DNA from: Nostoc sp. MS1
GTDB lineage: Bacteria > Cyanobacteriota > Cyanobacteriia > Cyanobacteriales > Nostocaceae
DNA: 64,000 nt
Assembly (NCBI RefSeq): GCF_019976755.1
Contig: NZ_AP023441.1
Location: 62,001-126,000, forward strand
Direction of reading: 5' to 3'
Shown here in pieces: positions 36,225-45,605 of the stretch. Position numbers and translations under genes: made by a program. Numbering within the stretch: position 1 is the first letter of the stretch; each line of letters opens with the position of its first letter. The notes below the pieces were generated by a model. That model saw only the letters and a list, made by a program, of their open reading frames with translations, was not told where the DNA came from and ran no database searches.

Positions 36225-38264
36225 ATGCAGCCAGAACCCAATGTAAACATCCTCCTAGTGGATGATAAAGTGGAAAATTTACTGGCACTAGAGGCGATTT
36301 TAGAGCGGCTAGGCGCTAATTTGGTGAGGGCAACTTCGGGAGAGGAAGCTTTGCGCAGCTTGCTGCATCAAGATTTTGCGGTAATTTTATTAGATGTGCA
36401 AATGCCGGGGATGGATGGTTTTGAAACAGCTACCCTCATTCGTAATCGTGGCAGGTCGCGTCAAACTCCGATTATCTTTCTCACAGCTTTTAGTACCAGC
36501 GACCAAATGCTATTTAAGGGTTATGCCTTGGGAGCAGTTGATTATCTCCTCAAACCCATAGATGCAAATATTCTCACTTCAAAAGTTACAGTATTTGTTG
36601 AACTATTTAAGAAAACTCAAGCCATCCAACGCCAAGCAGCCCAACTAGCAGCAATTAATCGTGAACTCAGGCAAAGTGAAGAACGTTTCCGTTCCTTAAG
36701 TACCTCCTCACCCATAGGTATTTTTGAAATTAATACAGAAGGGCGTTGTAATTATACTAACCCCCGCTATCAGGCAATTTGCGGTTTGGATGCCACCGAG
36801 AGCATAGAGCAAAGTTGGCTAGATTCGGTTCACCCAGAAGATAAAGAAAGAGCGATCGCTAGTTGGTCAACTTATATCTACCAAGGCGGCGACTATTGTG
36901 ATGAGTTTCGGTTTCAAACAGTTGATGGTAGCCTGCGTTGGGTACAAGTACGCTCCTCACCCATGCTTTCCGGTAATGGCGAACTACTTGGTTATGTTGG
37001 TACACTCGAAGACATCACCGAGCGTAAGCAATCCGAAGAAATCCGCGCCCAAGTCATCCGCGAACAAACCGCCAGACAAGAAGCAGAGGCGGCAAACCGG
37101 ATGAAAGACGAGTTTTTGGCTGTTCTGTCTCACGAACTGCGTACACCCCTAACTTCGATGTTGGGCTGGTCAAAAATTCTGCGTTCTAAAAAACTAGACG
37201 AAAAAGCTACAGCCAAGGCATTAGAAGCAATTGAACGCAATGCCAATTCACAAGTGCAACTAATAGAAGATATTTTAGATGTTTCCAGAATTATTCGCGG
37301 TCAGTTACGGCTGAATTTATGCCCCGTTACCTTAGTAAATGTAGTAGAGGCAGCCTTAGAGGCAGTCCGTCCTCTGGCGGAGGCAAAAAATATTAAAATT
37401 CACACACTGTTAGACTATAGCTTAACCCACGTTAATGGTGATGCAACACGGTTACAACAAATTGTCTGGAACCTGCTGACGAATGCAATTAAGTTCACCC
37501 CAAAAGATGGTGAGGTAGATGTAAAGTTAGAAGGGGTATATGATGAATCAACTGGTGATTTAACCCACGCTCAAATCCAAATCATTGATACAGGGGTTGG
37601 TATTGAACCGGAATTTCTCCCTAAAGTCTTTGAGCGTTTCCGTCAAGCAGACTCTACCACAACGCGATCGCACAACGGACTAGGGCTAGGGTTAGCAATC
37701 GTGCGCCATTTAGTAGAACTCCACAAAGGCACAATATTGGCAGAAAGCCCAGGTGTAGGGCAAGGAGCCACTTTTACAGTGAGATTGCCCCTCATTCAAG
37801 AAAACCGGAAATCTCAACTACTACCAACAGATAATTTTCCTGCGGACGACGATAAATCTGCCCCCCTTGTTGGTTTAAAAGTTCTCATTGTCGATGATGA
37901 AACTGATAGCCGCAACTTTTTGGCGTTCCTGTTTGAAGAATATGGAGCGATCGCCTCAACAACTGCATCAGTAGAAGCTGCATTAGCCGTCATTGGACAA
38001 TTAAAGCCACACATCCTCATTAGCGATATCGGCATGGCGGAACAAGATGGTTACACACTCATCCGCAAACTACGCTCCTTATCCCCAGAAGAGGGAAGCG
38101 AAATTCCGGCGATCGCCCTGACAGCATATTCCAGGGAAGAAGACCGCCAACAAGTTTTAGAAGCCGGATTTCAGCATCATTTAACCAAACCTGTTGACCC
38201 AAGTAAATTAATATCGGTGGTAGCTAGTATGTTGAAACTTTCTCCCCCAGTGGAGGTTAGTTGA
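36225..38264 (+). CDS. REC-PAS-HisKA-HATPase-REC hybrid histidine kinase
   Basis: A 679-residue cytoplasmic hybrid kinase. It has an N-terminal receiver with D57 in LLDVQMPGMDGFE, a PAS/PAC module (about 150-275, ending EDITERKQ), HisKA with H303 in LSHELRTPLTSML, HATPase (NLLTNAIKFTP, DTGVGIEP, GLGLGLAIV), and a C-terminal receiver with D601 in LISDIGMAEQDGYT. The start is placed at ATG 36225 rather than TTG 36198, which would overlap cheB. It is the third gene of the cheR-cheB operon and likely integrates methylation-linked input with phosphorelay. The stop is followed at once by repeat DNA. Confidence 0.94.
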   Translation: MQPEPNVNILLVDDKVENLLALEAILERLGANLVRATSGEEALRSLLHQDFAVILLDVQMPGMDGFETATLIRNRGRSRQTPIIFLTAFSTSDQMLFKGYALGAVDYLLKPIDANILTSKVTVFVELFKKTQAIQRQAAQLAAINRELRQSEERFRSLSTSSPIGIFEINTEGRCNYTNPRYQAICGLDATESIEQSWLDSVHPEDKERAIASWSTYIYQGGDYCDEFRFQTVDGSLRWVQVRSSPMLSGNGELLGYVGTLEDITERKQSEEIRAQVIREQTARQEAEAANRMKDEFLAVLSHELRTPLTSMLGWSKILRSKKLDEKATAKALEAIERNANSQVQLIEDILDVSRIIRGQLRLNLCPVTLVNVVEAALEAVRPLAEAKNIKIHTLLDYSLTHVNGDATRLQQIVWNLLTNAIKFTPKDGEVDVKLEGVYDESTGDLTHAQIQIIDTGVGIEPEFLPKVFERFRQADSTTTRSHNGLGLGLAIVRHLVELHKGTILAESPGVGQGATFTVRLPLIQENRKSQLLPTDNFPADDDKSAPLVGLKVLIVDDETDSRNFLAFLFEEYGAIASTTASVEAALAVIGQLKPHILISDIGMAEQDGYTLIRKLRSLSPEEGSEIPAIALTAYSREEDRQQVLEAGFQHHLTKPVDPSKLISVVASMLKLSPPVEVS

Positions 38265-38345
38265 GAGATGAGGGAGATGAGAGAGATGAGGGAGTGGGGG
38301 GAGATGAGGAGAAAAAACAACTGTCAACTGTCAACTGTCAACTGA
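38265..38345. repeat. GAGATGAGGGA repeats followed by TGTCAAC heptamers
   Basis: About 45 bp of GAGATGAGGGAG-type repeat (38265-38310) precede three TGTCAAC heptamers (38321-38345). The heptamers encode the C-terminal hexapeptide and stop of the leftward gene at 38324. The same two repeats occur in the same order at 63262-63327. Confidence 0.9.
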
Positions 38346-38614
38346 CTACCTTTCGATTGTTGCCAGACGATAATTTGTAGGGGAGAACAGTAGCATGGGC
38401 TATTGCTGATTTCTGATTCGTTTTGGGCTAACCAATCATAGATTTTTGCAGCTTTTGCCAATGCCAGCTTTTCGGAACGATAAAGTTGAGGAGTAGGGCA
38501 GTAGGCTTGACCGTTTAAGTGTATAGCTGCTATTTGCCAGTAATCGCTGCTTTCACCTTCTGGTAAAACTTCTAAAAATCCGTTGTTGTAAGGCTCGATT
38601 ATTCCTATGTTCAT
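38324..38614 (-). CDS. Small hypothetical protein with repeat-encoded C-terminus
   Basis: A 96-residue protein that I do not recognise. It begins MNIGIIEPYNNGFLEVLPEG, has WQIAAIHLNGQAYCPTPQLY and a helix KLALAKAAKIYDWLAQNES, and ends QLTVDS. The last six residues and stop are read from TGTCAAC heptamers. It may be a small alpha/beta protein. ATG 38614 is the likely start. It stands alone, convergent with the hybrid kinase and about 200 bp from the chaperone operon's end. Confidence 0.65.
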   Translation of the reverse strand: MNIGIIEPYNNGFLEVLPEGESSDYWQIAAIHLNGQAYCPTPQLYRSEKLALAKAAKIYDWLAQNESEISNSPCYCSPLQIIVWQQSKGSQLTVDS

Positions 38615-38813
38615 CTACAACCATTATTAAACGAAGTCCACAATATGAGATGCCAGCCAGCTTTTCAAAAAAGAAAGCTGGAATCACCAGGGTATACAGT
38701 AGCAACCCTTGTTAATGATTGTGTGTTTATAGCCAATGGAAATCTGACTTATTGGTCACTTTTTTAGGTCAGGGGGAATATTGTGATGAAATGACAAGTA
38801 ATACAGCCCTACT

Positions 38814-39434
38814 TTAGTCTTCAGCCTGTTCCTTATCTTCTATCTCCTGTAATGGCTGTTCTAATTTAGATGTAATTATTTCTGTGGGACGTAAAACTTT
38901 CTCACCGATGAGAAAACCTTGACGAACAATTTTAGTAATTGTTTGGTCTTCTACATCATTTCTAATTTCCCGATCTACTACTCGGCAGAAATTAAAATCG
39001 GGTTGGTTACTCTGCAATTCTATTGGGGTGACTTGGCGTTTGCTTAATACACTGATAAATTTGCGATAAACTGCACCTACAGACCTGGGTAAGCGTTGAA
39101 TAAATTCTGGGCTGGGGTCTGGGTTGTTTTCTAAATAATTCAATAAAGCTTCGAGGGCATCAGTAACTTCTAACAGTTCTAATAATAAATCTTCTGTATT
39201 AGCTGCGGCTTGAGTTTGTTGTTCTCGCAAGGACTGTTCGAGGGTGGTATTTTGCTTTTGTAAGTCGCTAAATTCTTGTATTAACCAGTCGCGTTGTTCT
39301 TGGGTGAGAAAATAGCGGTTAGCGATGAAGGTGGGTACATCTTGGGGAGATGAGGAGATATCCGGCTTGTTACCAGGGAGTTTGGTTTTAAGCCAATGGG
39401 TAAATTGGAGATAGATTGAGGGTGATTCAGACAC
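38814..39434 (-). CDS. GrpE-like nucleotide exchange factor
   Basis: A 206-residue GrpE-family protein. It has a long coiled coil (about 45-110) from QEQRDWLIQEFSDLQKQNTT onward, a four-helix region with LLELLEVTDALEALLNYLE, and a C-terminal beta domain with VGAVYRKFISVL and IVRQGFLIGEKVLRPTEIIT, comparable to the GrpE wing (GYxxxxRxLRPAxVxV). It should release ADP from the Hsp70 of this operon. It begins with GTG 39434, overlapping the stop of the J-like gene by 8 bp, and is the last gene of the five-gene operon. It differs from housekeeping GrpE in having the RPTEII variant. Confidence 0.8.
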   Translation of the reverse strand: MSESPSIYLQFTHWLKTKLPGNKPDISSSPQDVPTFIANRYFLTQEQRDWLIQEFSDLQKQNTTLEQSLREQQTQAAANTEDLLLELLEVTDALEALLNYLENNPDPSPEFIQRLPRSVGAVYRKFISVLSKRQVTPIELQSNQPDFNFCRVVDREIRNDVEDQTITKIVRQGFLIGEKVLRPTEIITSKLEQPLQEIEDKEQAED

Positions 39435-40041
39435 GGGAAGTTTCTTTAGATAACATAGGTAAGGTTTTGTTTGCCCAATTTTGGACTTGGGGATGGGGAT
39501 GATTGATTAACATTTGGCAGAGGGCGATCGCTCGTTGTAATTGTCCACCAAGCTGATAAGCTCTAATTAACCACATCTGGGCTTGAATATATGCCTGAGT
39601 ATTCCGGTCTGGAGATTTGTGGCAATAGTCTTCTAAGTATTTTATGGCTTTGGGGTAACGTCCTTCTTGGCAAGCTGTCACGCCTTCGCTAAAAAGTTCT
39701 GATATGGGTGATGTGAGAGGTTCTCGTTCTCGATGTGCTTCTTGGGTAGATTGGGCGATCGCTTTTTCTAATCCATCGAATTGTGGCAATATCACTAAGG
39801 TAGGGGCAGACTCTGCTAAGGCTGATAAATCACTGTACTTGAAACGTTGGATAGGAGGCAATACGGGACGCAGATAGTCAGCGACAATGCGTTCTTCTGG
39901 CTTCATCAAGCTTTTTTGCGCTTTCGCAATCACATCTACAGGATACTGCTTGCGCTTCATTGCTATGGATACAGCTTTGGTAATTTCCGCCTTTGATGCT
40001 GCTTGAGATACACCCAAAATATCATAAGGATTATGTTCCAT
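39427..40041 (-). CDS. Degenerate J-domain-like protein without HPD
   Basis: A 204-residue protein whose N-terminus resembles a J domain: YDILGVSQAASKAEITKAVS, then a helix and a SLMKPEERIVADYLRP segment like the end of helix III. The HPD tripeptide needed to stimulate Hsp70 is missing; KRKQYPVDV stands in its place. The C-terminal half has TPR-like helices (EGVTACQEGRYPKAIKYLED, AYIQAQMWLIRAYQLGGQL). It may be a J-like adaptor rather than an ATPase stimulator. It lies between the TPR gene (14 bp) and the grpE-like gene (8 bp overlap). Start ATG 40041. Confidence 0.75.
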   Translation of the reverse strand: MEHNPYDILGVSQAASKAEITKAVSIAMKRKQYPVDVIAKAQKSLMKPEERIVADYLRPVLPPIQRFKYSDLSALAESAPTLVILPQFDGLEKAIAQSTQEAHREREPLTSPISELFSEGVTACQEGRYPKAIKYLEDYCHKSPDRNTQAYIQAQMWLIRAYQLGGQLQRAIALCQMLINHPHPQVQNWANKTLPMLSKETSRV

Positions 40042-40055
40042 CTCTCCCCCTCATT

Positions 40056-42785
40056 TTAAAGAATATTTAGCCGACGGTAAATTTCTTGATAGTCTGGGTC
40101 ATCAGGACAAAGTTCATAAACCCAATGACCTAATTGATCAGCTACATGAACTGGTAATGATTGATTTTGCATTCCGTTGAGCAAAATCATCATTAAATAA
40201 TCACCGACATAGGCACTAACAGCATCATATTGGGAATATTTAGCACGATAGACAGCTTCGTCGTAGCGATCGCTTTTAATAAAATGATAAATATTATGCA
40301 GTTCTTGGCTGATGGTATAAAATCCCTGAACATTTTGGTTTTGCGGACTCAGTTCATAAGCCCAGCCACCTAATTCATAAATTTCTGTAAATCCTAATTT
40401 CCTAGTTTTAAATCCTTGAATTAATATATCAATAAAAATATCCGCTAATATATCTTTAACTTTTTGCTTACCAGTTTGTTGAGCATAATTAACTGCTTCT
40501 TGGAATCTATTATTGTTTAAAAGTCCATCAATCACTTCTCCCGCTAGTGTAACTTCTATTCTTTCAATTAAGTCCAGCACAATAGGATTTTCATCATCAA
40601 TTAATTTAATTTTCTCTAGTTTTTTTAGGGCTTGCTGTCTAGAAATTTGGTGATTTGCTAATTCTTCTCTGATTTCTTCAGCTTTATATTCAGCTAAATA
40701 AGTTCTAGAATTGCGGCTTTCTAAAATATCATACCAAGCCTGAGCAAAGGTCAGATGTTCCTTGTCTTCAGAAATATTTTGACGCTGTAAACTACAAAGT
40801 CTATCTATTTCTTGTCGCCATTCTTGATTAGTTTCAATTTCTGATTTTGCTTGCTTGAGTGGCTTGATGGCTTCGCGCCATTTTTGCTGTTGTAAGTAAT
40901 AACAGCCTTCGTGGTAAGCCACAAACTTACTAGCAAATATTTCTAAATCAGCACTGGGGTTTGTTGCTGGTTTTAATTTAATTGCCCGTTGGCTATCTCC
41001 GGCGATACAAGCTGCAACTGCTAATCCCCAAGTTGTATATAAGCAATGCAAGATTTTTTGGCTGTAATCTATTTTTCTGCTGTGATTTGGTTGGGCAAAA
41101 GTTAGATAATGTTTATAACAACCAGGGGTACAAAATATCTCATGGATTTTACTCCCTCCTTGTGCTGGTTGCCCCATTAAATCTAGGGCTGCTGCCTCTA
41201 GTCTCCACAAATCACGATATTTTAAGTAATGCTCTATATTTTTATCTTTAAAAGTATCAATCAATGATTCTAAACGGTGCTTAACTTGATTAAATACTAA
41301 TTTAAAATCTACAGGTTGATTACCCAGCCAAGGCACATCCTGAAGGCTAATATCGTTATGAATATTTGCTAGGGCAGTTGATAAGGAAATTATTAAATCT
41401 GGTATTTTATTTGTTTCTTTCTGAGCATAATAGTAATTAGCAACTGCCCAATTATGTAAGGTAATAATATCAGGTTTGGTTAGCCATTCTTGTTTGGCTT
41501 GTTCGCTAATCAATTGCCAATCATGACTTTGCCAGAATGTTGCTTCTAAACGGGGTTGGATGTGGTGTTTGAGGTTTTCTTCTACTAATGGATGGGAACC
41601 AAATTTTTGGATATATTCTGTACTGGATGTTTTTGCTTGCTGCCAATTTTCAGTTTTAACTAATTGTTCAATATTTTGCAGAGAAAGCAGGCGTTGTCTT
41701 TGACTGAGCTGCTTGAGAATTTCTAGCTGTTGACTGATTTCAACACTTGATAATCCTTGCCATTCTCGATACGCTAGTTGTAAATTTTCTAGTTTTGCAT
41801 AAGCAAATCCGCGTAGATATGCGGCTTGTTCTCCTGGTAAATCTTGTAAATAGGATAAAGCAGTTTGCCAATCTTGGGTTTTAATTGTGACTAGCCCTAA
41901 TCTGATGCGGCAGTTTGTATTATCAGGTAATAGAGATTTAGCATTTTCATATAAACAGATAGCTTGCTGAAAATTATTAACCTTCTCTGCGGCTAAACCT
42001 TGACGGAAAAATTCTCTACCTTGGAGTAGCGATCGCAGTTTGTCTAATAATTCTCGTCCATCGCTGCGGGGAAACTTAGCTAAAGCAGTTTCTAAGGTGG
42101 CGATCGCACCTCTTAATTTTCCTTCTTTTGCCGCTTGTTGCGATCGTTGTAAATTAGAGTAGTAGGCTTGTTCTTGGGGAATTTGGGCTTTAGCTGCGGT
42201 GATGGCTTGGGTAACAGCTTGGGTGGAGTAGAGTTGTTGCGCTTGCTGGTAAGAAGCGATCGCTTCTTGAAAAAACAGATTCCCAGCTTGTGATTGCGCC
42301 TGCTGTACTAATTCTTGGAACTGTTGACGTTTTTGTAGTTCCTGTTGACATTGGTTAATTTCTTCCACCATCGCTGCATCATAGATGATTTTGCTACAAC
42401 GTTGATAAATGGTGATAACATTTGTTAGTCCTTGAGTTTCCCAAGGATCACCAGTATCTTGTTTAAGCAGAATTTTGGCATTAGCAGCTAGTTTGTCAAC
42501 TGTGGCTATCTGTTTACGCCAATCTTGCAATTGCCCAGTCAGTTGATTGATTAGATTACCCAAGAGTAAGCGACAAATCCACCGTTCACAAAAACTTGGT
42601 TTTCTTGACCACAAAGATAGGGTTTTTTCTGCTACAGTCACCGCTTCCCGCAGGTGTTTTTTTTGGGCTAGTTGTGTAGCTTTTTGACTAGCGGCTTTAG
42701 TTTGTGGTGCTTGTTGCCAAGCATCGATAATTCCTATGCCTAAAAGTTTTTTGCTGAGTTGATTTAACTGGTGCAGAAGGTTCAT
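40056..42785 (-). CDS. Large TPR-type helical-repeat protein
   Basis: A protein of about 909 residues formed almost wholly of helical repeats of TPR type, for example FQEAIASYQQAQQLYSTQ, KLRGAIATLETALAKFPRSD and NNFQQAICLYENAKSLLPDN. No enzymatic motif was seen. The start is ATG 42785 since GGAGGGG precedes it by 6 bp and its ATG overlaps the TAA of the LysM gene by one base; the TTG at 42803 is less likely. The C-terminus ends with two copies of a WVYEL/WAYELSP block. It is probably the scaffold or client-binding arm of the chaperone operon. Confidence 0.82.
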   Translation of the reverse strand: MNLLHQLNQLSKKLLGIGIIDAWQQAPQTKAASQKATQLAQKKHLREAVTVAEKTLSLWSRKPSFCERWICRLLLGNLINQLTGQLQDWRKQIATVDKLAANAKILLKQDTGDPWETQGLTNVITIYQRCSKIIYDAAMVEEINQCQQELQKRQQFQELVQQAQSQAGNLFFQEAIASYQQAQQLYSTQAVTQAITAAKAQIPQEQAYYSNLQRSQQAAKEGKLRGAIATLETALAKFPRSDGRELLDKLRSLLQGREFFRQGLAAEKVNNFQQAICLYENAKSLLPDNTNCRIRLGLVTIKTQDWQTALSYLQDLPGEQAAYLRGFAYAKLENLQLAYREWQGLSSVEISQQLEILKQLSQRQRLLSLQNIEQLVKTENWQQAKTSSTEYIQKFGSHPLVEENLKHHIQPRLEATFWQSHDWQLISEQAKQEWLTKPDIITLHNWAVANYYYAQKETNKIPDLIISLSTALANIHNDISLQDVPWLGNQPVDFKLVFNQVKHRLESLIDTFKDKNIEHYLKYRDLWRLEAAALDLMGQPAQGGSKIHEIFCTPGCYKHYLTFAQPNHSRKIDYSQKILHCLYTTWGLAVAACIAGDSQRAIKLKPATNPSADLEIFASKFVAYHEGCYYLQQQKWREAIKPLKQAKSEIETNQEWRQEIDRLCSLQRQNISEDKEHLTFAQAWYDILESRNSRTYLAEYKAEEIREELANHQISRQQALKKLEKIKLIDDENPIVLDLIERIEVTLAGEVIDGLLNNNRFQEAVNYAQQTGKQKVKDILADIFIDILIQGFKTRKLGFTEIYELGGWAYELSPQNQNVQGFYTISQELHNIYHFIKSDRYDEAVYRAKYSQYDAVSAYVGDYLMMILLNGMQNQSLPVHVADQLGHWVYELCPDDPDYQEIYRRLNIL

Positions 42786-43249
42786 TAAATCCCCTCCAGG
42801 CAATGGGGAATTTTCAACACCTCACCCACCTTGAGATAGTTTTCCTTACCTTGGAGTTGGGGATTAGCTTTCAGCATTATCTCCCAAGTGGTTTCTTTAC
42901 CGCATAGCTTTTGGGCGATCGCACTTAGGTTATCTCCCGGTTGGACTGTGTATGTAGTGGGTGCTGAGGATGGCTGAGGAGGAGTTATAGGTTGATGAAC
43001 GGGACTAGGAGCAGAAACAACGACTGTATTAAACTGGGGTGGGGAAAATATCCAACTACTCGCAACCCCTAACCCAATACCAATAATCAACAATAATAAG
43101 GTGATTCTTAATGGCCATACCGATGACTTGGGAACATGGGGTAATTCTTGCAGCATCCGAATTACCCGCAAGTCGGCATCACAGTTAGGGCAAGTATCCC
43201 CTGTAATATTTTGGTAACTGCACACAGGACAGTTAAGCTGAGTATTCAT
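42785..43249 (-). CDS. Zinc-ribbon, transmembrane, LysM protein
   Basis: A 154-residue protein with three parts. The N-terminal zinc ribbon has CPVCSYQN and CPNCDADL (residues 8-11 and 20-23). A single transmembrane helix follows (about 48-68, ITLLLLIIGIGLGVASSWIF). The C-terminal LysM domain (YTVQPGDNLSAIAQKL to VGEVLKIP) follows a Pro/Ser-rich linker. With the positive N-terminal side, the ribbon would be cytoplasmic and LysM periplasmic, where it could bind peptidoglycan. Such an anchor would place the chaperone complex at the envelope. The start ATG 43249 overlaps the TGA of the Hsp70 gene by 4 bp. Confidence 0.88.
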   Translation of the reverse strand: MNTQLNCPVCSYQNITGDTCPNCDADLRVIRMLQELPHVPKSSVWPLRITLLLLIIGIGLGVASSWIFSPPQFNTVVVSAPSPVHQPITPPQPSSAPTTYTVQPGDNLSAIAQKLCGKETTWEIMLKANPQLQGKENYLKVGEVLKIPHCLEGI

Positions 43250-45456
43250 CGGCTAATTCCTGTGGCAATAATATTGCTGGGTAATTCTTGATTTAGCCAA
43301 AGTTGCACATCTGGTTGCAGTTCTTGCCACAAACGTTCAGCTTCTTGTCGAGAGTCTCTTTCCATCGCATCTAATAAGCGATAGAATTTATCAGCCATCG
43401 CGCTGGCTTGGGTGGGGGCAATTTGCCTTGCTTGGCGGATAGCTAACAGACTAGCTTGAATAAGTTGGGCTTCATCCGGGAGATTGTTGAGTTCTCGTCT
43501 GGTGTCTTCGCTGTAAGCTTCCATCCGTGATAAGTCATAGGCGCTAATTGCCGCTTTCAACTCTTGACTCTGTTTTTGTAATCTTTCCTGCTGTGGTTGG
43601 GGAATGAGAAAAGGACAAATGGCGATGAGGCGATCGCATTCAATCGCTAAAGATTCGGCTTCCAAAGATTCCTTAGACATTGAGATTTGAAACTTCCGCA
43701 AACTTTCCCTAGCGCGATCGCGGATATCAGGACGCATCTCGTTAGTTCTGGGATCTATAATCTCATTAGCTGACTGGACTATCGGCACGGCTAACTTTAA
43801 GGCTTCTTCTACACCGAGTTGGGTTAAGTCTTGATTATTGAGTTCAGCGATCGCTTGTTCTAATTCTTGATAAATCCTCTCGTCTGGGTTCCCATGCGAA
43901 AACGTACAACTCACCCTTTCCGAAGGGTCATTTTTTAAGGTAGCCGTCATTTTCAGGTCGCTATTTTTCTCATCCAACTCTAAGTTGACTAAAATTTCCG
44001 TTCCCCGTGGATAAACATGGTTTAATCCCAACCACATATCCCCGATACTTTCCTCTTTATATACCCCATCTAATTTCTCACCAACTTGGTCAGGGTTAAC
44101 AAATTTAAAGTGAATCAACCTTTGTCCATCAGCCACAGTTTTGAAGGTGTGTGATGTAAGTATAGGCAAAATATCATTGCGGCTAATAACTTTATAAGTA
44201 TCGTCTACCAACTTGATATAGTAATCACGCGATACTGTTGTCACTTTATCAGTTTGCCCAGCTGCCACAATCGCTGCACCCTCAGCCACCGCATACATCG
44301 GGCGGGGATGTAGAACAACCTTATCGTTACCAAAAGCTTGTTTCACCTTGTGCTGTACTAGGGGAATTTGCGAAGAACCACCTACAAGTAGCACTATATC
44401 CACCATCTCCATGTGGTAGCCTGCATCTTGAATAGCGAGGCGGCAAATTTGCACCGAACGATCTACCATATCGCTAATCATCGCCTCAAATTGCTGGCGG
44501 CTAAGTTCCACCTCAATGGGAATAGCAATTCCTAATTCATCCAACAGAGGTGTTGACGGACTAATTCGCGCAGTCAGGGAACTGCTTAATTCCACCTTGG
44601 CACGTTCCACAGCGATTTTCAGGTCAGCATTAAACCTCAAACGTTGATAGTGAGGCATTTTGGCAATTAAGCCATCAATATCAGCAATTTTTTCTTCCTT
44701 GGCGACTTGGGTTTTGACATAGTTGATAATATGCGAATCAATATCATCCCCACCTAACCATAAATCCCCAGCTTTCCCTTGTTCAATAAATGAACTACCA
44801 GCCGCCGTAATTAGAGAAGCATCAAACGTACCGCCGCCAAAGTCGTAAACTAAAATCGTCTTCACATCTTCGCTATTGGGTGAGAAACCGTAGGAGATAG
44901 CCGCAGCCGTCGGTTCTGGTAGTAGTTCTAGGGGGGTAAGTCCAGCTTTGAGGGCGGCGGTACGGGTGGCGTACCGTTGTTGGTCGTTGAAGTAAGCAGG
45001 GACAGTAATTACAGCTTGGTCGATAACTTCATCTTTACCAATACCTTGACGGTAAGCTTGGGCATTCCGCACCATTTTCTTGAGGATTTCGGCTGAAATC
45101 TCCTCTGGGCTATATTCCTTACCACCTAGCCAAACAGCGATACTATTCTCAGTTCCTTGGCTGGGTTCAGTAATTTTGTAACTGACTTTTGCTTGCTGTT
45201 CCTTAACTGCGGGGTCACTAAAACCCCTACCCATCAAGCGTTTAACAGAGAAGATAACATTTTCCGGGTCAGCCCGTAATTGGTTGTAGGCTGAATCTCC
45301 CACTAATAATTTACCTTGGTCGTAGGCAACAAGCGATCGCGTGAGTTTTCTATCTGGGGGTGTGTTATCGTTAGCCGTCACCACCTCTACTTCTGCTAAC
45401 TTAAAAGCACCAACGGAATTAGTTGTTCCCAAATCAATCCCTATTGCCTTACCCAT
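43246..45456 (-). CDS. Divergent Hsp70 (DnaK-like) ATPase
   Basis: A 736-residue Hsp70. The nucleotide-binding domain has all hallmarks: GIDLGTTNSVGAF (residues 5-17), VPAYFNDQQRYATRTAA, VYDFGGGTFDASLI near 210, and LLVGGSSQIPLVQ near 355. The beta substrate-binding part is diverged, and the C-terminus is a long helical region (about 540-736) unlike the DnaK lid, without EEVD. It is about 100 residues longer than DnaK. It is first of five overlapping leftward genes (zinc-ribbon/LysM, TPR, J-like, GrpE-like), all probably dedicated partners. It is not the housekeeping dnaK, which sits with other genes. Start ATG 45456. Confidence 0.92.
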   Translation of the reverse strand: MGKAIGIDLGTTNSVGAFKLAEVEVVTANDNTPPDRKLTRSLVAYDQGKLLVGDSAYNQLRADPENVIFSVKRLMGRGFSDPAVKEQQAKVSYKITEPSQGTENSIAVWLGGKEYSPEEISAEILKKMVRNAQAYRQGIGKDEVIDQAVITVPAYFNDQQRYATRTAALKAGLTPLELLPEPTAAAISYGFSPNSEDVKTILVYDFGGGTFDASLITAAGSSFIEQGKAGDLWLGGDDIDSHIINYVKTQVAKEEKIADIDGLIAKMPHYQRLRFNADLKIAVERAKVELSSSLTARISPSTPLLDELGIAIPIEVELSRQQFEAMISDMVDRSVQICRLAIQDAGYHMEMVDIVLLVGGSSQIPLVQHKVKQAFGNDKVVLHPRPMYAVAEGAAIVAAGQTDKVTTVSRDYYIKLVDDTYKVISRNDILPILTSHTFKTVADGQRLIHFKFVNPDQVGEKLDGVYKEESIGDMWLGLNHVYPRGTEILVNLELDEKNSDLKMTATLKNDPSERVSCTFSHGNPDERIYQELEQAIAELNNQDLTQLGVEEALKLAVPIVQSANEIIDPRTNEMRPDIRDRARESLRKFQISMSKESLEAESLAIECDRLIAICPFLIPQPQQERLQKQSQELKAAISAYDLSRMEAYSEDTRRELNNLPDEAQLIQASLLAIRQARQIAPTQASAMADKFYRLLDAMERDSRQEAERLWQELQPDVQLWLNQELPSNIIATGISR

Positions 45457-45605
45457 TGCCGACCTTAAGATTGCTTGTATAAATTATTTTTTGTAACTAA
45501 GCTAATGCACAAGCAAAACCTATGTTAGTTAAGGATTTTCATGCCTTACTTAGATTACATTATTTCAATCTTATACAAGATAATAGTCCGACAACATCAG
45601 CAAAA

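Noticed and set aside
43246..45456. Hsp70 gene considered as the housekeeping dnaK
   Set aside because: The C-terminus is diverged and longer than DnaK, without the EEVD-like tail, and the gene sits in an operon with unusual partners.
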